Both the position numbers and the translations under genes were made by a program. A DNA stretch of 64,000 bases, taken from assembly GCA_050259615.1 (NCBI GenBank), contig JBLNAZ010000101.1:1-64000 (forward strand), written 5' to 3'. The notes below the pieces were generated by a model that saw only the letters and a program-made list of their open reading frames with translations, was not told the DNA's origin and ran no database searches. Positions 25,300-33,232 of this stretch are shown here, piece by piece. The DNA comes from JAAXKN01 sp050259615 (lineage in GTDB: Bacteria > Bacteroidota > Ignavibacteria > Ignavibacteriales > SURF-24). Every line of letters begins with the position of its first letter. The stretch's first letter is position 1.

Positions 25300-26331
25300 T
25301 TACTCGCCGAACAAGGTGCTGTTTTCATTCGGATTTATTCTTTTCTTCCCGAATCTGATATAAGCCAGGTCCGTTGCCTCACGGCCTCTTGGCGTACGCT
25401 GAATAAAGCCCTGCTGAATTAAAAACGGCTCATATACTTCCTCAATTGTCCCCGGGTCCTCATTTACAGCTACAGCCAGTGTGCTTAAGCCAACGGGTCC
25501 TCCCTTGAACTTTTCAATAATTGCAAGGATTATGTCCTTATCCATTTCATCCAGGCCATATTCATCCACGTCAAGCGCATTAAGAGCCTTTTTAACAATA
25601 GCCAGGTCAATTATCTTTTTATCTTCATAATCTGCAAAGTCACGGGTCCTTCTTAAAAGCCTGTTTGCAATTCTAGGTGTGCCGCGTGAACGTTTTGCAA
25701 GCTCGTAGGCAGCTTCCTCTTCGATTTTAAGACCGAGGAGACCAGCAGATCTTTTTACTATTCTGCTTAAGAGCTCGGCGTCGTAATAATCCAGACGAGC
25801 CTTTATTCCGAACCTGTCACGCAAGGGCGCAGTCAATAGTCCTGCTCTTGTTGTAGCCCCAACCAGGGTGTACTTTGGCAGGCGGATCTGCACCGAACGC
25901 GCATTAGGACCGCTGTCTATCATAATATCCAGCGTATAGTCTTCCATAGCCGAATAGAGATACTCTTCAACTACAGGGCTAAGGCGGTGGATTTCATCGA
26001 TAAAGAGGACAGATTTTTCCTCGAGGTTTGTAAGCAGGCCGGCTAAGTCTCCGGGCTTTTCAAGAACTGGTCCCGAAGTAATTTTAATTCTGGAACCCAT
26101 CTCATGTGCAATTATATGGGCAAGGGTTGTTTTACCCAGTCCCGGAGGTCCTGTTAAAAGTACATGATCCAGCCCCTCGTCCCTTTTCAGTGCGGCGGCA
26201 ATAAAGACCTTCAGGTTATCTGTGATCTTTTTCTGCCCCATAAATTCATCAAAACGGCTCGGACGAAGGCTCTGCTCAAACTGCTTGTCCTCATCGTTTA
26301 GATTTGCATCAGTGTTTTCTGATTTTCTCAT
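25300..26331 (-). CDS. ruvB: Holliday junction branch-migration ATPase RuvB
   Basis: A 343-residue AAA+ motor with LRPSRFDEFMGQKKITDNL, Walker A GPPGLGKTT, Walker B LFIDEIHRLSPVVEEYLYSAMED, sensor 1 in LVGATTRAGLL and the C-terminal winged helix with PVGLSTLAVAVNEDPGTIEEVYEPFLIQQGFIQRTPRGR. It lies between the membrane acyltransferase (15-nt gap) and kdsA. RuvA and RuvC are not in the window. Confidence 0.96.
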   Translation of the reverse strand: MRKSENTDANLNDEDKQFEQSLRPSRFDEFMGQKKITDNLKVFIAAALKRDEGLDHVLLTGPPGLGKTTLAHIIAHEMGSRIKITSGPVLEKPGDLAGLLTNLEEKSVLFIDEIHRLSPVVEEYLYSAMEDYTLDIMIDSGPNARSVQIRLPKYTLVGATTRAGLLTAPLRDRFGIKARLDYYDAELLSRIVKRSAGLLGLKIEEEAAYELAKRSRGTPRIANRLLRRTRDFADYEDKKIIDLAIVKKALNALDVDEYGLDEMDKDIILAIIEKFKGGPVGLSTLAVAVNEDPGTIEEVYEPFLIQQGFIQRTPRGREATDLAYIRFGKKRINPNENSTLFGE

Positions 26332-26346
26332 TTAATTAACTTTATA

Positions 26347-27465
26347 TTATTGAACCTGCATTCTGCCTGAATCATCTTCTCTTTTCTTAATCCTGACCTT
26401 CACAAACTGAAATCCCTGTACCATGCTGATCATAAGCGTTATCATTAAAATGGCTGCACCAATCGTGCTCCAGACGCTGAAACTCTTGGCAAACAGGCTC
26501 CAGAGGCCCAGCGTCCATGCGCTTCCATATAAAATAATGAGGTGAACAACATAAATCGGAAGCGTATTTCTTCCAATGTGAAAAACAATAGGCGGAACCT
26601 TTTTAAGCATAATTGCAAGGTAAGACATCCCGCTGTTTAACAGCAATACAATACCGAGCCTGAAAAATATCAGGTTAGGGCTTGTTGTCCAGAAATTACT
26701 CTGCTTGTAGATCGCAAGTTCGAGAGTATTTCCAATCAAAGAAATGGCAATAAATAAAAAAGCCATATATAAAAGATTCAGGCTGAATCTTTTTGTCTTA
26801 AAAGCTTCACCGTTGCCTGCAAGATAGCTTCCTAAGACGGCACCCGAAAAAATAAACCCCGCCCAGGGAACGAGTGGGAACAGTGATCCTGTACCCTGAT
26901 AAAGATAGCCTGCTACAGGCAGAGGCAGAAACGACACCCAGTCAATTTTCGAAAATACCGGATAAAGCGAAAATGCCACAAATGCAGCCGTCGAAAAAAC
27001 AAGGCTGTCTCTTAGGCTGTATTTCTCTGCCAGGAAAAGCAGCCCTGTCAAAAACAGAATTCCAAAACCGATTAAATGCAGTACGTCAACCTGAAAGAAT
27101 GTCTGCCACTGAAGGGCAGTGACATTGTAAAAATCAAATATATAAGGCGTGGGATATCTTAAAAAATAAGCCAGGCCTACAAGCAGCAGAAATCTCTTCA
27201 AGCCCTTCTTTACCCTGGGGTTATCCCGGAAAGGAAGTTTATTCATCCTGAACAGGTACGCAAAAACTGTACCTGAAGAAAAGAGAAAAATAGGAGCAGT
27301 AAGGCCTCTCATAAAAAACCAGAAACTGAATAAAGGTGAGTCAAATGTTCTGTAATTGTCTGAAAGAAGAGTGTCTACTGTGTGCCCCTGAACCATCATT
27401 AATACGGCAAATGCCCGCATCAGATCAATAAATATGATTCTGTTTTTTTTCTTGTCTTTCAACAT
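26347..27465 (-). CDS. Membrane acyltransferase-3/DUF1624-like protein
   Basis: A 372-residue polytopic protein with about ten hydrophobic helices. The first cytoplasmic/membrane boundary has FIDLMRAFAVLMMVQGHTVDTLL, the (R/H)-type active-site region of acyltransferase-3 and heparan-N-acetyltransferase-like proteins, with His28 as candidate catalytic residue. Such proteins O- or N-acylate envelope glycans. It is first in the ruvB/kds/lpt run of minus-strand genes, so modification of surface polysaccharide is a reasonable guess. Confidence 0.8.
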   Translation of the reverse strand: MLKDKKKNRIIFIDLMRAFAVLMMVQGHTVDTLLSDNYRTFDSPLFSFWFFMRGLTAPIFLFSSGTVFAYLFRMNKLPFRDNPRVKKGLKRFLLLVGLAYFLRYPTPYIFDFYNVTALQWQTFFQVDVLHLIGFGILFLTGLLFLAEKYSLRDSLVFSTAAFVAFSLYPVFSKIDWVSFLPLPVAGYLYQGTGSLFPLVPWAGFIFSGAVLGSYLAGNGEAFKTKRFSLNLLYMAFLFIAISLIGNTLELAIYKQSNFWTTSPNLIFFRLGIVLLLNSGMSYLAIMLKKVPPIVFHIGRNTLPIYVVHLIILYGSAWTLGLWSLFAKSFSVWSTIGAAILMITLMISMVQGFQFVKVRIKKREDDSGRMQVQ

Positions 27466-27663
27466 TATTATCTGTGTATCTCCAAAAGTCGCAAAAACAT
27501 ATAATCTTTAATATTGGATGTAAAAATACATAAAGTATCCCAATAATTAAACAGTTTTTTGGGATAAGTAGTTCTTTTTGCACATACTAAAAGGATAGCG
27601 ATTTTAAGATAAAATTGAAACAGAATTTTTGTTCATGAAGCAGGGGGCCTGGAATATAAGAAG

Positions 27664-27700
27664 CCGTGAAAAGGTAATTAAATTACTTTTTCACGGTTTT
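27664..27700 (-). terminator. Long-stem terminator downstream of the B12-binding gene
   Basis: A 16-bp stem with one wobble position pairs 27664-27679 (CCGTGAAAAGGTAATT) with 27681-27696, flanked by short T runs on either side. It lies 15 nt past the stop of the minus-strand B12-binding gene and nothing converges from the left, so it most likely ends that transcript. The rest of the gap (27466-27660) is AT-rich with no recognisable gene. Confidence 0.7.
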
Positions 27701-27714
27701 CAGGACAAAATAAG

Positions 27715-28122
27715 TCAATCTCTGGGGTGTGTATTGCACCAGTTTCTGATGAATTCGATAACCTGGGAAGTCGGCGTACCGGGAGTAAAAAGTTCACCGA
27801 CACCGATATTTTTCAGTTCCTTCAGGTCGCCTTCAGGAATGATCCCCCCGCCTGTAAGCAGTACATCGTGCAGCCCTTTTTCTTTCATCAGCGACATAAT
27901 CCTCGGGAATATTGTCATGTGCGCGCCGGAAAGTATGCTTATTCCAATGACATCCACGTCTTCCTGTAAGGCAGCTTCAACTATCATTTCAGGGGTCTGT
28001 CTTAAACCCGTGTAAATAACTTCCATACCTGCATCCCTTAATGCTGCAGCAATAACCTTGGCACCTCTGTCATGTCCGTCGAGACCAGCTTTCGCAACAA
28101 GAACTCTGATTTTTTTATCCAT
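27715..28122 (-). CDS. Stand-alone cobalamin-binding domain protein (MCM C-terminal type)
   Basis: A 135-residue protein that is a single B12-binding domain of the methylmalonyl-CoA mutase C-terminal type. It has the DxHxxG motif at Asp15-His17-Gly20 (lower-axial histidine), GISILSGAHMTIFP and LLTGGGIIPEGD. In split mutases this domain is a separate small subunit, as in methylmalonyl-CoA, ethylmalonyl-CoA or isobutyryl-CoA mutase. No catalytic large subunit is encoded nearby, so its partner lies elsewhere. The HIT gene is 12 nt upstream and may be cotranscribed. Confidence 0.92.
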   Translation of the reverse strand: MDKKIRVLVAKAGLDGHDRGAKVIAAALRDAGMEVIYTGLRQTPEMIVEAALQEDVDVIGISILSGAHMTIFPRIMSLMKEKGLHDVLLTGGGIIPEGDLKELKNIGVGELFTPGTPTSQVIEFIRNWCNTHPRD

Positions 28123-28134
28123 TTAAGTCTCCTT

Positions 28135-28545
28135 TTACTGAATTTCCTGCCTGATTCTGTCGGCAAATTTCTTCATTTCAGTTTCTTTATAGTTTTTTAG
28201 ATTCAGCATGAATTTGATCTCATCGTTAAAATAGCGCGGCGTTATATGCATGTGAAAATGGTAGACCGACTGCCCTGCGGCAGCGCCATTATTTGTAAAA
28301 ATATTGTAACCGTCGGGCTTCAGGCCCTTCATTATGGCATCTGCAACAACCCTGGTTGCATGTATGAGTGAATGCAGGTGATCTTCCGGTATAGCCAGAA
28401 AATCCACATAATGGCCCCTTGGAACGACCAGTATGTGTCCGAAATGTATCGGCTTTATATCCAGAAACGAAATCACCTTGTCATCTTCATAAATTATCTC
28501 GGCCGGTGATTTACCGCTTATGATATCACAGAAGATACAACTCAT
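28135..28545 (-). CDS. HIT-family nucleotide hydrolase
   Basis: A 136-residue histidine-triad protein of the HinT/HIT group, hydrolysing nucleoside phosphoramidates or similar. CIFCDIISGKSPAEIIYED is the N-terminal signature, and the catalytic triad is in YHFHMHITPRY near the C-terminus. The Cys3/Cys6 pair may bind zinc, as in some HIT proteins. Confidence 0.93.
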   Translation of the reverse strand: MSCIFCDIISGKSPAEIIYEDDKVISFLDIKPIHFGHILVVPRGHYVDFLAIPEDHLHSLIHATRVVADAIMKGLKPDGYNIFTNNGAAAGQSVYHFHMHITPRYFNDEIKFMLNLKNYKETEMKKFADRIRQEIQ

Positions 28546-28647
28546 ATGCTCCGCTATTTTCTTATGACAAAATTACTAATTTTTCCACCTAAAGCGCCAC
28601 TTTATTGTGGAGTCTGGCATCTTATTTTTATTTCCCGGTATAATTTC

Positions 28648-29607
28648 TTAAAGGCCCAGGTATTTTTCTTTTTTAGAAAATACCCCGAAAAGTCCCCCTG
28701 TATGCACAAAAAGCACGTCTGCCTTTGCATTTCCCTTCAGGAAGTTTTCATTAAATGCATAAAAAGCCTTTCCTGTATACGCAGGGTCAAGAATCACTCC
28801 GGTTTTATGCGCAAAGGACCTGATCAGTTCCAGCTTTTCTTCAGAAATGTTCTTATACCCTTCCAGGGAATACCCGTCCAGAACAACCAGGTTACTTTCA
28901 TCGATTTTGCACGGGAGATTATACATCCTGACACATTCCTCAGCAAGACTAAGAATCCTAAGTCTCATCTCTTCTGCTGAATAAAGAACGTTTACGGCAT
29001 ACACTTTGAGTTTCAGATTATTCAGCGCAGCTCCCACCAGCAGTCCCGCACTGGTTCCTCCTGAGCCGCAGGCTGTAATTATGCCTTTTAGCTTCTTTAA
29101 GCTGGTCTGAAGCTTCAATTCCTCTATAAAGTAAATATAGCCCCAGATTCCAGCAGGCGAAGAACCGCCTTCAGGAACCACAAAAACCCGCTCCCCTTTC
29201 TTTTCGGCTTCTGCTTTTTCCTCTTCCATTATGGGATTTACATGGAAATACTCATCTTTATCCAGGTAGCGGATATCTGCCCCTAAAAACCTGTCAAGGA
29301 AAAGATTGCCTTCAGCTTTGTTGGATTTCTTACCCCAGAGAAAAAGTTTTACATTAAATCCCTGCGCCTTTGCAGCTGCAGCGGTTGCCCTTGAATGATT
29401 TGACTGTTCACCGCCGCAGGTAAAAATCCTTGTAGCGCCTACTTTCTTTGCCTGATAAAGAATAAATTCAAGCTTCCTCACCTTGTTTCCTGAGAGTTCG
29501 AGACCAGTGAAGTCATCTCTTTTCATTAAGAAACCGGAGTCATTAAAACTCATTTTCTGTACTGGCGTTGGAATATTTGCCAACTGAATGCGTTTTGGAT
29601 ATTGCAT
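28648..29607 (-). CDS. PLP-dependent D-cysteine desulfhydrase/ACC deaminase family
   Basis: A 319-residue type II PLP enzyme. The PLP-binding lysine is in LSGNKVRKLEF, followed by TCGGEQSNHSRATAAAA, which binds the carboxylate. ACGSGGTSAGLLVGAAL and DPAYTGKAFYAF complete the family pattern. Members remove sulfide from D-cysteine or deaminate 1-aminocyclopropane-1-carboxylate; the sequence alone does not decide between these, although D-cysteine desulfhydrase is the commoner role in bacteria. It follows kdsB after 14 nt. Confidence 0.87.
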   Translation of the reverse strand: MQYPKRIQLANIPTPVQKMSFNDSGFLMKRDDFTGLELSGNKVRKLEFILYQAKKVGATRIFTCGGEQSNHSRATAAAAKAQGFNVKLFLWGKKSNKAEGNLFLDRFLGADIRYLDKDEYFHVNPIMEEEKAEAEKKGERVFVVPEGGSSPAGIWGYIYFIEELKLQTSLKKLKGIITACGSGGTSAGLLVGAALNNLKLKVYAVNVLYSAEEMRLRILSLAEECVRMYNLPCKIDESNLVVLDGYSLEGYKNISEEKLELIRSFAHKTGVILDPAYTGKAFYAFNENFLKGNAKADVLFVHTGGLFGVFSKKEKYLGL

Positions 29608-29621
29608 GGCGTTTAATTTTA

Positions 29622-30380
29622 TTAATAATTTTTGAACATATTATTGTAGTATCTTCTTGCCAGTTCCAAATCCTCAGGTGTGTCAACCGAGAGGCTTTCA
29701 AGTTCTGTTACAACAATTTTGATCTTAAAGCCGTTTTCAAGCATTCTCAGCTGTTCAAGTTTTTCAATCCTCTCCAGGTCAGTCACAGGCAGGCTTGTAA
29801 ATTTCAGGAGAGCTTCCCTTCTGTAGACATAAAGCCCGATATGCTTAAAAATGTCTGCAATCCTCAGGCTCTCAAGCTGGCTTCTGGCATCCCTTACAAA
29901 AGGAATCGGGGAGCGTGAAAAGTAAAGGGCAAAGTTATGATAGTCAAATACCACTTTCGGAATTGAGGGGCTTTCAAGTTCCTCAACCGATGTGATCTTT
30001 TTAGCCAGCGTGGATACATTAACACTGCTGTCGAAAAACAGGGGTTCAATAGCCTCATCGATCATTCTTCCCTGAATAAAGGGCTCATCACCCTGAATGT
30101 TGACAATTATATCGGCATGCGGCATATTCTGGGCTACATAGGCAATTCTGTCCGAGCCGGTAGCGATGTCTTTTGGCGTCACTATCACCCTTGCTCCAAA
30201 GTCCCTTGCCACCTGGGCCACTTTTTCATCATCAGTGGCAATAATCACCTCGTGCAGCATTTTTGATTTCAGGCTGCTTTCGTAAGTATGCTGTATCATC
30301 GGTTTGCCGCCGATATCGGCTAAGGGTTTACCCATAAGCCTGGTTGATGCAAACCGGGCCGGAATTATTCCTAGATTCAT
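29622..30380 (-). CDS. kdsB: CMP-KDO synthetase
   Basis: A 252-residue nucleotidyltransferase activating KDO with CTP. It shows IIPARFASTRLMGKPLADIGGKPMIQHTYE, the IIATDD strand, TGSDRIAYV and INIQGDEP-type VNIQGDEPFI, then KHIGLYVYRREAL. It lies apart from the main kds cluster but in the same direction, between gatC (30-nt gap) and the PLP enzyme. Confidence 0.95.
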   Translation of the reverse strand: MNLGIIPARFASTRLMGKPLADIGGKPMIQHTYESSLKSKMLHEVIIATDDEKVAQVARDFGARVIVTPKDIATGSDRIAYVAQNMPHADIIVNIQGDEPFIQGRMIDEAIEPLFFDSSVNVSTLAKKITSVEELESPSIPKVVFDYHNFALYFSRSPIPFVRDARSQLESLRIADIFKHIGLYVYRREALLKFTSLPVTDLERIEKLEQLRMLENGFKIKIVVTELESLSVDTPEDLELARRYYNNMFKNY

Positions 30381-30410
30381 TTTTTTGTCTGGCCTAAAGT
30401 TTTAATAGTA

Positions 30411-30704
30411 TTATTCAATATTTATTACCTTGGGGACCTTGAAAAATTCCCCGTTTGAATCAGGGGCATTTTTCAAAGCTTCTTCAGTTGTAACCGATGG
30501 CATCCTCCGGTCCTCACGAAGGACATCGGATACTTCAATGGGATACGAGAGCGGTTCCACATTGCTGGTATCGAGCTCATTTAATTTTTCCATATATTCA
30601 AGTATCTGATTCAGCTCTCCGGTAAAGCTCTCAAGTTCAGTTTCACTGAACTTCAGTTTTGCCAGTGCAGCTATATATTCAACATCTTTTCTTGTTACAG
30701 ACAT
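30411..30704 (-). CDS. gatC: Aspartyl/glutamyl-tRNA amidotransferase subunit C
   Basis: A 97-residue GatC, the small subunit that stabilises GatAB. It has VTRKDVEYIAALAKLKFSETELESFTGELNQILEYMEKLNELDTSNVEPLSYP and the C-terminal EDRRMPSVTTEEALKNAPDSNGEFFKVPKVI. The reading frame is open to 30860, but the family begins at the ATG at 30704; upstream residues are not conserved. gatB lies 18 kb away at 48592 and gatA is outside the window, so the complex is encoded at dispersed loci. Confidence 0.92.
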   Translation of the reverse strand: MSVTRKDVEYIAALAKLKFSETELESFTGELNQILEYMEKLNELDTSNVEPLSYPIEVSDVLREDRRMPSVTTEEALKNAPDSNGEFFKVPKVINIE

Positions 30705-30784
30705 ATTTTTATACCTGATAAAATAAAACCTAATATAAATAATCTTTTTAAAATAAATAAGTTGCTCCAACGCCTTTCCAGGCT

Positions 30785-31885
30785 TCAGGCTTCCATCTGT
30801 GAGACTTTTCTGATCTCGGCAATTCTTTTCTTTATTGAGGGATGGCTGTAGAAGAACCACTCAACTATAGGATGTGGCTCCTTGTCGCCAAGATTCTGCT
30901 CATTAAGCTTTTCCAGAGTTTTTATGAAGGCTTCAGCTTTACCGGTAGATTTAACTGCATATCTGTCAGCCTGATATTCATGCTTTCTTGAAAGGAGGCT
31001 TGTAACTGGCGTTTCAGCTAATCCAAGCACCATTCCCCAGAGAAGCAGTATCGGGATAGCAGAGACTTGCGTAATTGAATTATAGCCGAACCATGGAAGT
31101 GAAATCCTGTATAAAAGAGCCAAAAGGTAAAGCGTCAGAAAACTAAACACAGTGCCGATAACAATATTTATAAGAATGTGCTTGTACTTGTAATGGCCGA
31201 GCTCGTGGGCAATTACGGTTTCAATTTCATCTGCAGAATAACTGTCCAGAAGGTTATCTCCCAGAAGTATCCGTTTGGATTTTCCCATACCGGTAAATGC
31301 CGCGTTGGCTTTCCTTGTATTTTTGCTCATATCAAACTTAAAGACATTCTTAAGCTTAAGGCCTGCATCGCTGGCAAGACGTTCAAGCCTCGACTTTAGA
31401 TCCTCATTTTCCAGAGGGGTTATCTTGTAAAAAAGCGGCATTATAAGAACAGGCACTATCCTGGCCAAAACTACGGAAACCAGGAATAAAATAATTGCAA
31501 AGGGCAGCCACCACAGATTTCCGAAACGGTTTAGCACCAGATAAAAAACAAATAAAAGCGGAATACCGATTACGCCTGAAACAATAGCGCCTTTTGCATC
31601 TTCCCAGAGCCAGGCTTTGAAAGTCTGGTTTGAAAGGTTATACTTATGCTCGAGATAAAATTCAGTGTAATAGCCGAGAGGAAATGAGAGAATTGAACCT
31701 GCAATACTTAAAATTATAACAAATGCAATAAAAAGCAGGTAGCTGTTTGAAATATACCCGGAAAGGTAATTCTCAAGGCTGAGGCTTAAGCCCGACTTAA
31801 GAAACAGTAATATCAGAAGGAACGTCAATATTCCTTTTCCAATACTTACCCCAAGTTTTATATTATTATATCTTTTTGAATTCAT
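30785..31885 (-). CDS. M48-family membrane metalloprotease (Ste24/HtpX type)
   Basis: A 366-residue polytopic zinc protease. The active site is HELGH in ETVIAHELGHYKYKHI, and the third ligand is the glutamate in RKHEYQADRYAV. Six or seven hydrophobic helices surround the catalytic domain, including an N-terminal hairpin and the KNTRKANAAFTGMGKSKRILLGDNLL segment seen in Ste24-like enzymes. It probably acts in membrane-protein quality control or prenyl-type processing. A terminator lies between it and the YHS-type gene upstream. Confidence 0.9.
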   Translation of the reverse strand: MNSKRYNNIKLGVSIGKGILTFLLILLFLKSGLSLSLENYLSGYISNSYLLFIAFVIILSIAGSILSFPLGYYTEFYLEHKYNLSNQTFKAWLWEDAKGAIVSGVIGIPLLFVFYLVLNRFGNLWWLPFAIILFLVSVVLARIVPVLIMPLFYKITPLENEDLKSRLERLASDAGLKLKNVFKFDMSKNTRKANAAFTGMGKSKRILLGDNLLDSYSADEIETVIAHELGHYKYKHILINIVIGTVFSFLTLYLLALLYRISLPWFGYNSITQVSAIPILLLWGMVLGLAETPVTSLLSRKHEYQADRYAVKSTGKAEAFIKTLEKLNEQNLGDKEPHPIVEWFFYSHPSIKKRIAEIRKVSQMEA

Positions 31886-31946
31886 ACTTAAAAATACCTA
31901 TTAGATAACTTCAAGGCAATCTGAATAATTGCCATTGACAGAGCAA

Positions 31947-31975
31947 AAAAAAGCAGCTTTAAGGCTGCTTTTTTT
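31947..31975 (-). terminator. Bidirectional-looking terminator
   Basis: AAAAAAGCAGC (31947-31957) pairs with GCTGCTTTTTT (31964-31974) around a 6-nt loop, with T runs on both strands. It lies just past the stop of the YHS-type gene (31993) on the minus strand. Confidence 0.88.
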
Positions 31976-31992
31976 CTGGTCCAAAAAATATA

Positions 31993-32325
31993 TTACTTTT
32001 TGTATTTTGTTCCGTCCTCATTTAATCTGGCGGCATATTTTGCCGGATCTTTTTTGAACTTGGCTACGCATTTATCGCAGCACAGGCCGTAGGTTTTGCC
32101 GTTATAGGAAAGCAGCGTATTATTGTCTTCCAGATCCTCACCAGAAACCGGGCAAACTTTATTAAATGGCTTTCCCTCTTTAACTTCAAGAACTTTATCT
32201 TCTTTAGCCGAAACCGTGGTAGTCACTTTGCTTTTTGTTGCTTGCTTTTTATCCTTCTGCTGTGCATTTACACCGAGGCTGAAAGATAGCATTAATAATA
32301 GTGTCAGTACTAGCAGGTTTTTCAT
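31993..32325 (-). CDS. Secreted YHS/TRASH-like metal-binding protein
   Basis: A 110-residue exported protein with a signal peptide (residues 1-21, ending NAQ), a Lys/Thr-rich linker and a C-terminal YHS-like domain: CPVSGEDLEDNNTLLSYNGKTYGLCCDKCVAKFKKDPAKY. The cysteines (CPVSG, CCDKC) suggest binding of copper, iron or another soft metal. Such domains occur in metal sensors and chaperones. It is monocistronic and sits before the bat operon. Confidence 0.82.
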   Translation of the reverse strand: MKNLLVLTLLLMLSFSLGVNAQQKDKKQATKSKVTTTVSAKEDKVLEVKEGKPFNKVCPVSGEDLEDNNTLLSYNGKTYGLCCDKCVAKFKKDPAKYAARLNEDGTKYKK

Positions 32326-32436
32326 TTTATTGTGCCTTTCTTTGTTTTTTGTTTAAATTACCGGTTTATAAGTTCTTAAGACCAGGTTTTATTATAATAA
32401 GCATTTATTCAGTTAAAAGTTCCAGGAAATCTAAAA

Positions 32437-33192
32437 TTATATTTTTTTCATATCCCCCTGCGGCAGCCAGCCCACTTTACCGTCGGCAAGCTTTACCTTC
32501 ACCCACTGGTCAACTCTGTCCTCCAGGCTTACCTTTATTCCTTCATGAACAATGAATGCGTCCCTGCTGTGCTCATCAGGAGAAAGCTTTACCGTAACTG
32601 CCTGCCCGGTTACAACAGCAAACTCTTTTCCGTTATCGTAATTATACTTGGATACTAATATAATAACAAAGAGCATGAATACGGCAGAAAATGCAAGTCC
32701 GGAAATGAGAATCCATTTCTGGATGGCCTGTCTTCCGGCAAAGAAGTACCACCCTGTAATTACCAGCAGTGCAAGGTAGATAACGTAGGCAGCCAGCGTC
32801 CAGCCATTTACCGAAAACAGATTAAGCAGCTCTTCCCACCACCTGACAAGGAATATTTTGGGCATTGCTTCAATCTTATCCACTGTTCTTGCATTGGCTA
32901 TTCTGAGGTTGTAGGCAACGTCCTCATCATTTGGAGATATCTTCTGTGCTTTCTCATAGTTTAATATGGCGTAGCCAATCATACCCGTCTTAAAGTATGA
33001 ATTTCCCAGATTATAGAACAGATCTTTGCTCGAGTAGCCGTCGTTTACTATCTTCTGGTAAACTTCAATTGCCTTGTCATAACTTCCCTGCTGATAGAAG
33101 CTGTTAGCCTTTTGCATCAGGTTTTCCTCTTCGGAAGCATAAGTAAACTTCATGCTGAAGAGGACTAATAAAATTAACGGTAAATATTTCAT
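32437..33192 (-). CDS. batE: BatE: TPR and SH3-like membrane protein
   Basis: A 251-residue protein with a signal peptide, two TPR repeats (about 25-95; ANSFYQQGSYDKAIEVYQKIV and LFYNLGNSYFKTGMIGYAILNYEKA), two transmembrane helices (about 132-155 and 165-187) and a C-terminal bacterial SH3-like domain ending in KVGWLPQGDMKKI. This is the BatE pattern of the Bacteroidota aerotolerance operon. It is the last gene of the bat set. Confidence 0.9.
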   Translation of the reverse strand: MKYLPLILLVLFSMKFTYASEEENLMQKANSFYQQGSYDKAIEVYQKIVNDGYSSKDLFYNLGNSYFKTGMIGYAILNYEKAQKISPNDEDVAYNLRIANARTVDKIEAMPKIFLVRWWEELLNLFSVNGWTLAAYVIYLALLVITGWYFFAGRQAIQKWILISGLAFSAVFMLFVIILVSKYNYDNGKEFAVVTGQAVTVKLSPDEHSRDAFIVHEGIKVSLEDRVDQWVKVKLADGKVGWLPQGDMKKI

Positions 33193-33232
33193 ATGTAATT
33201 AACAGTTATAGCTTTTATTTTAATATTTTTTG

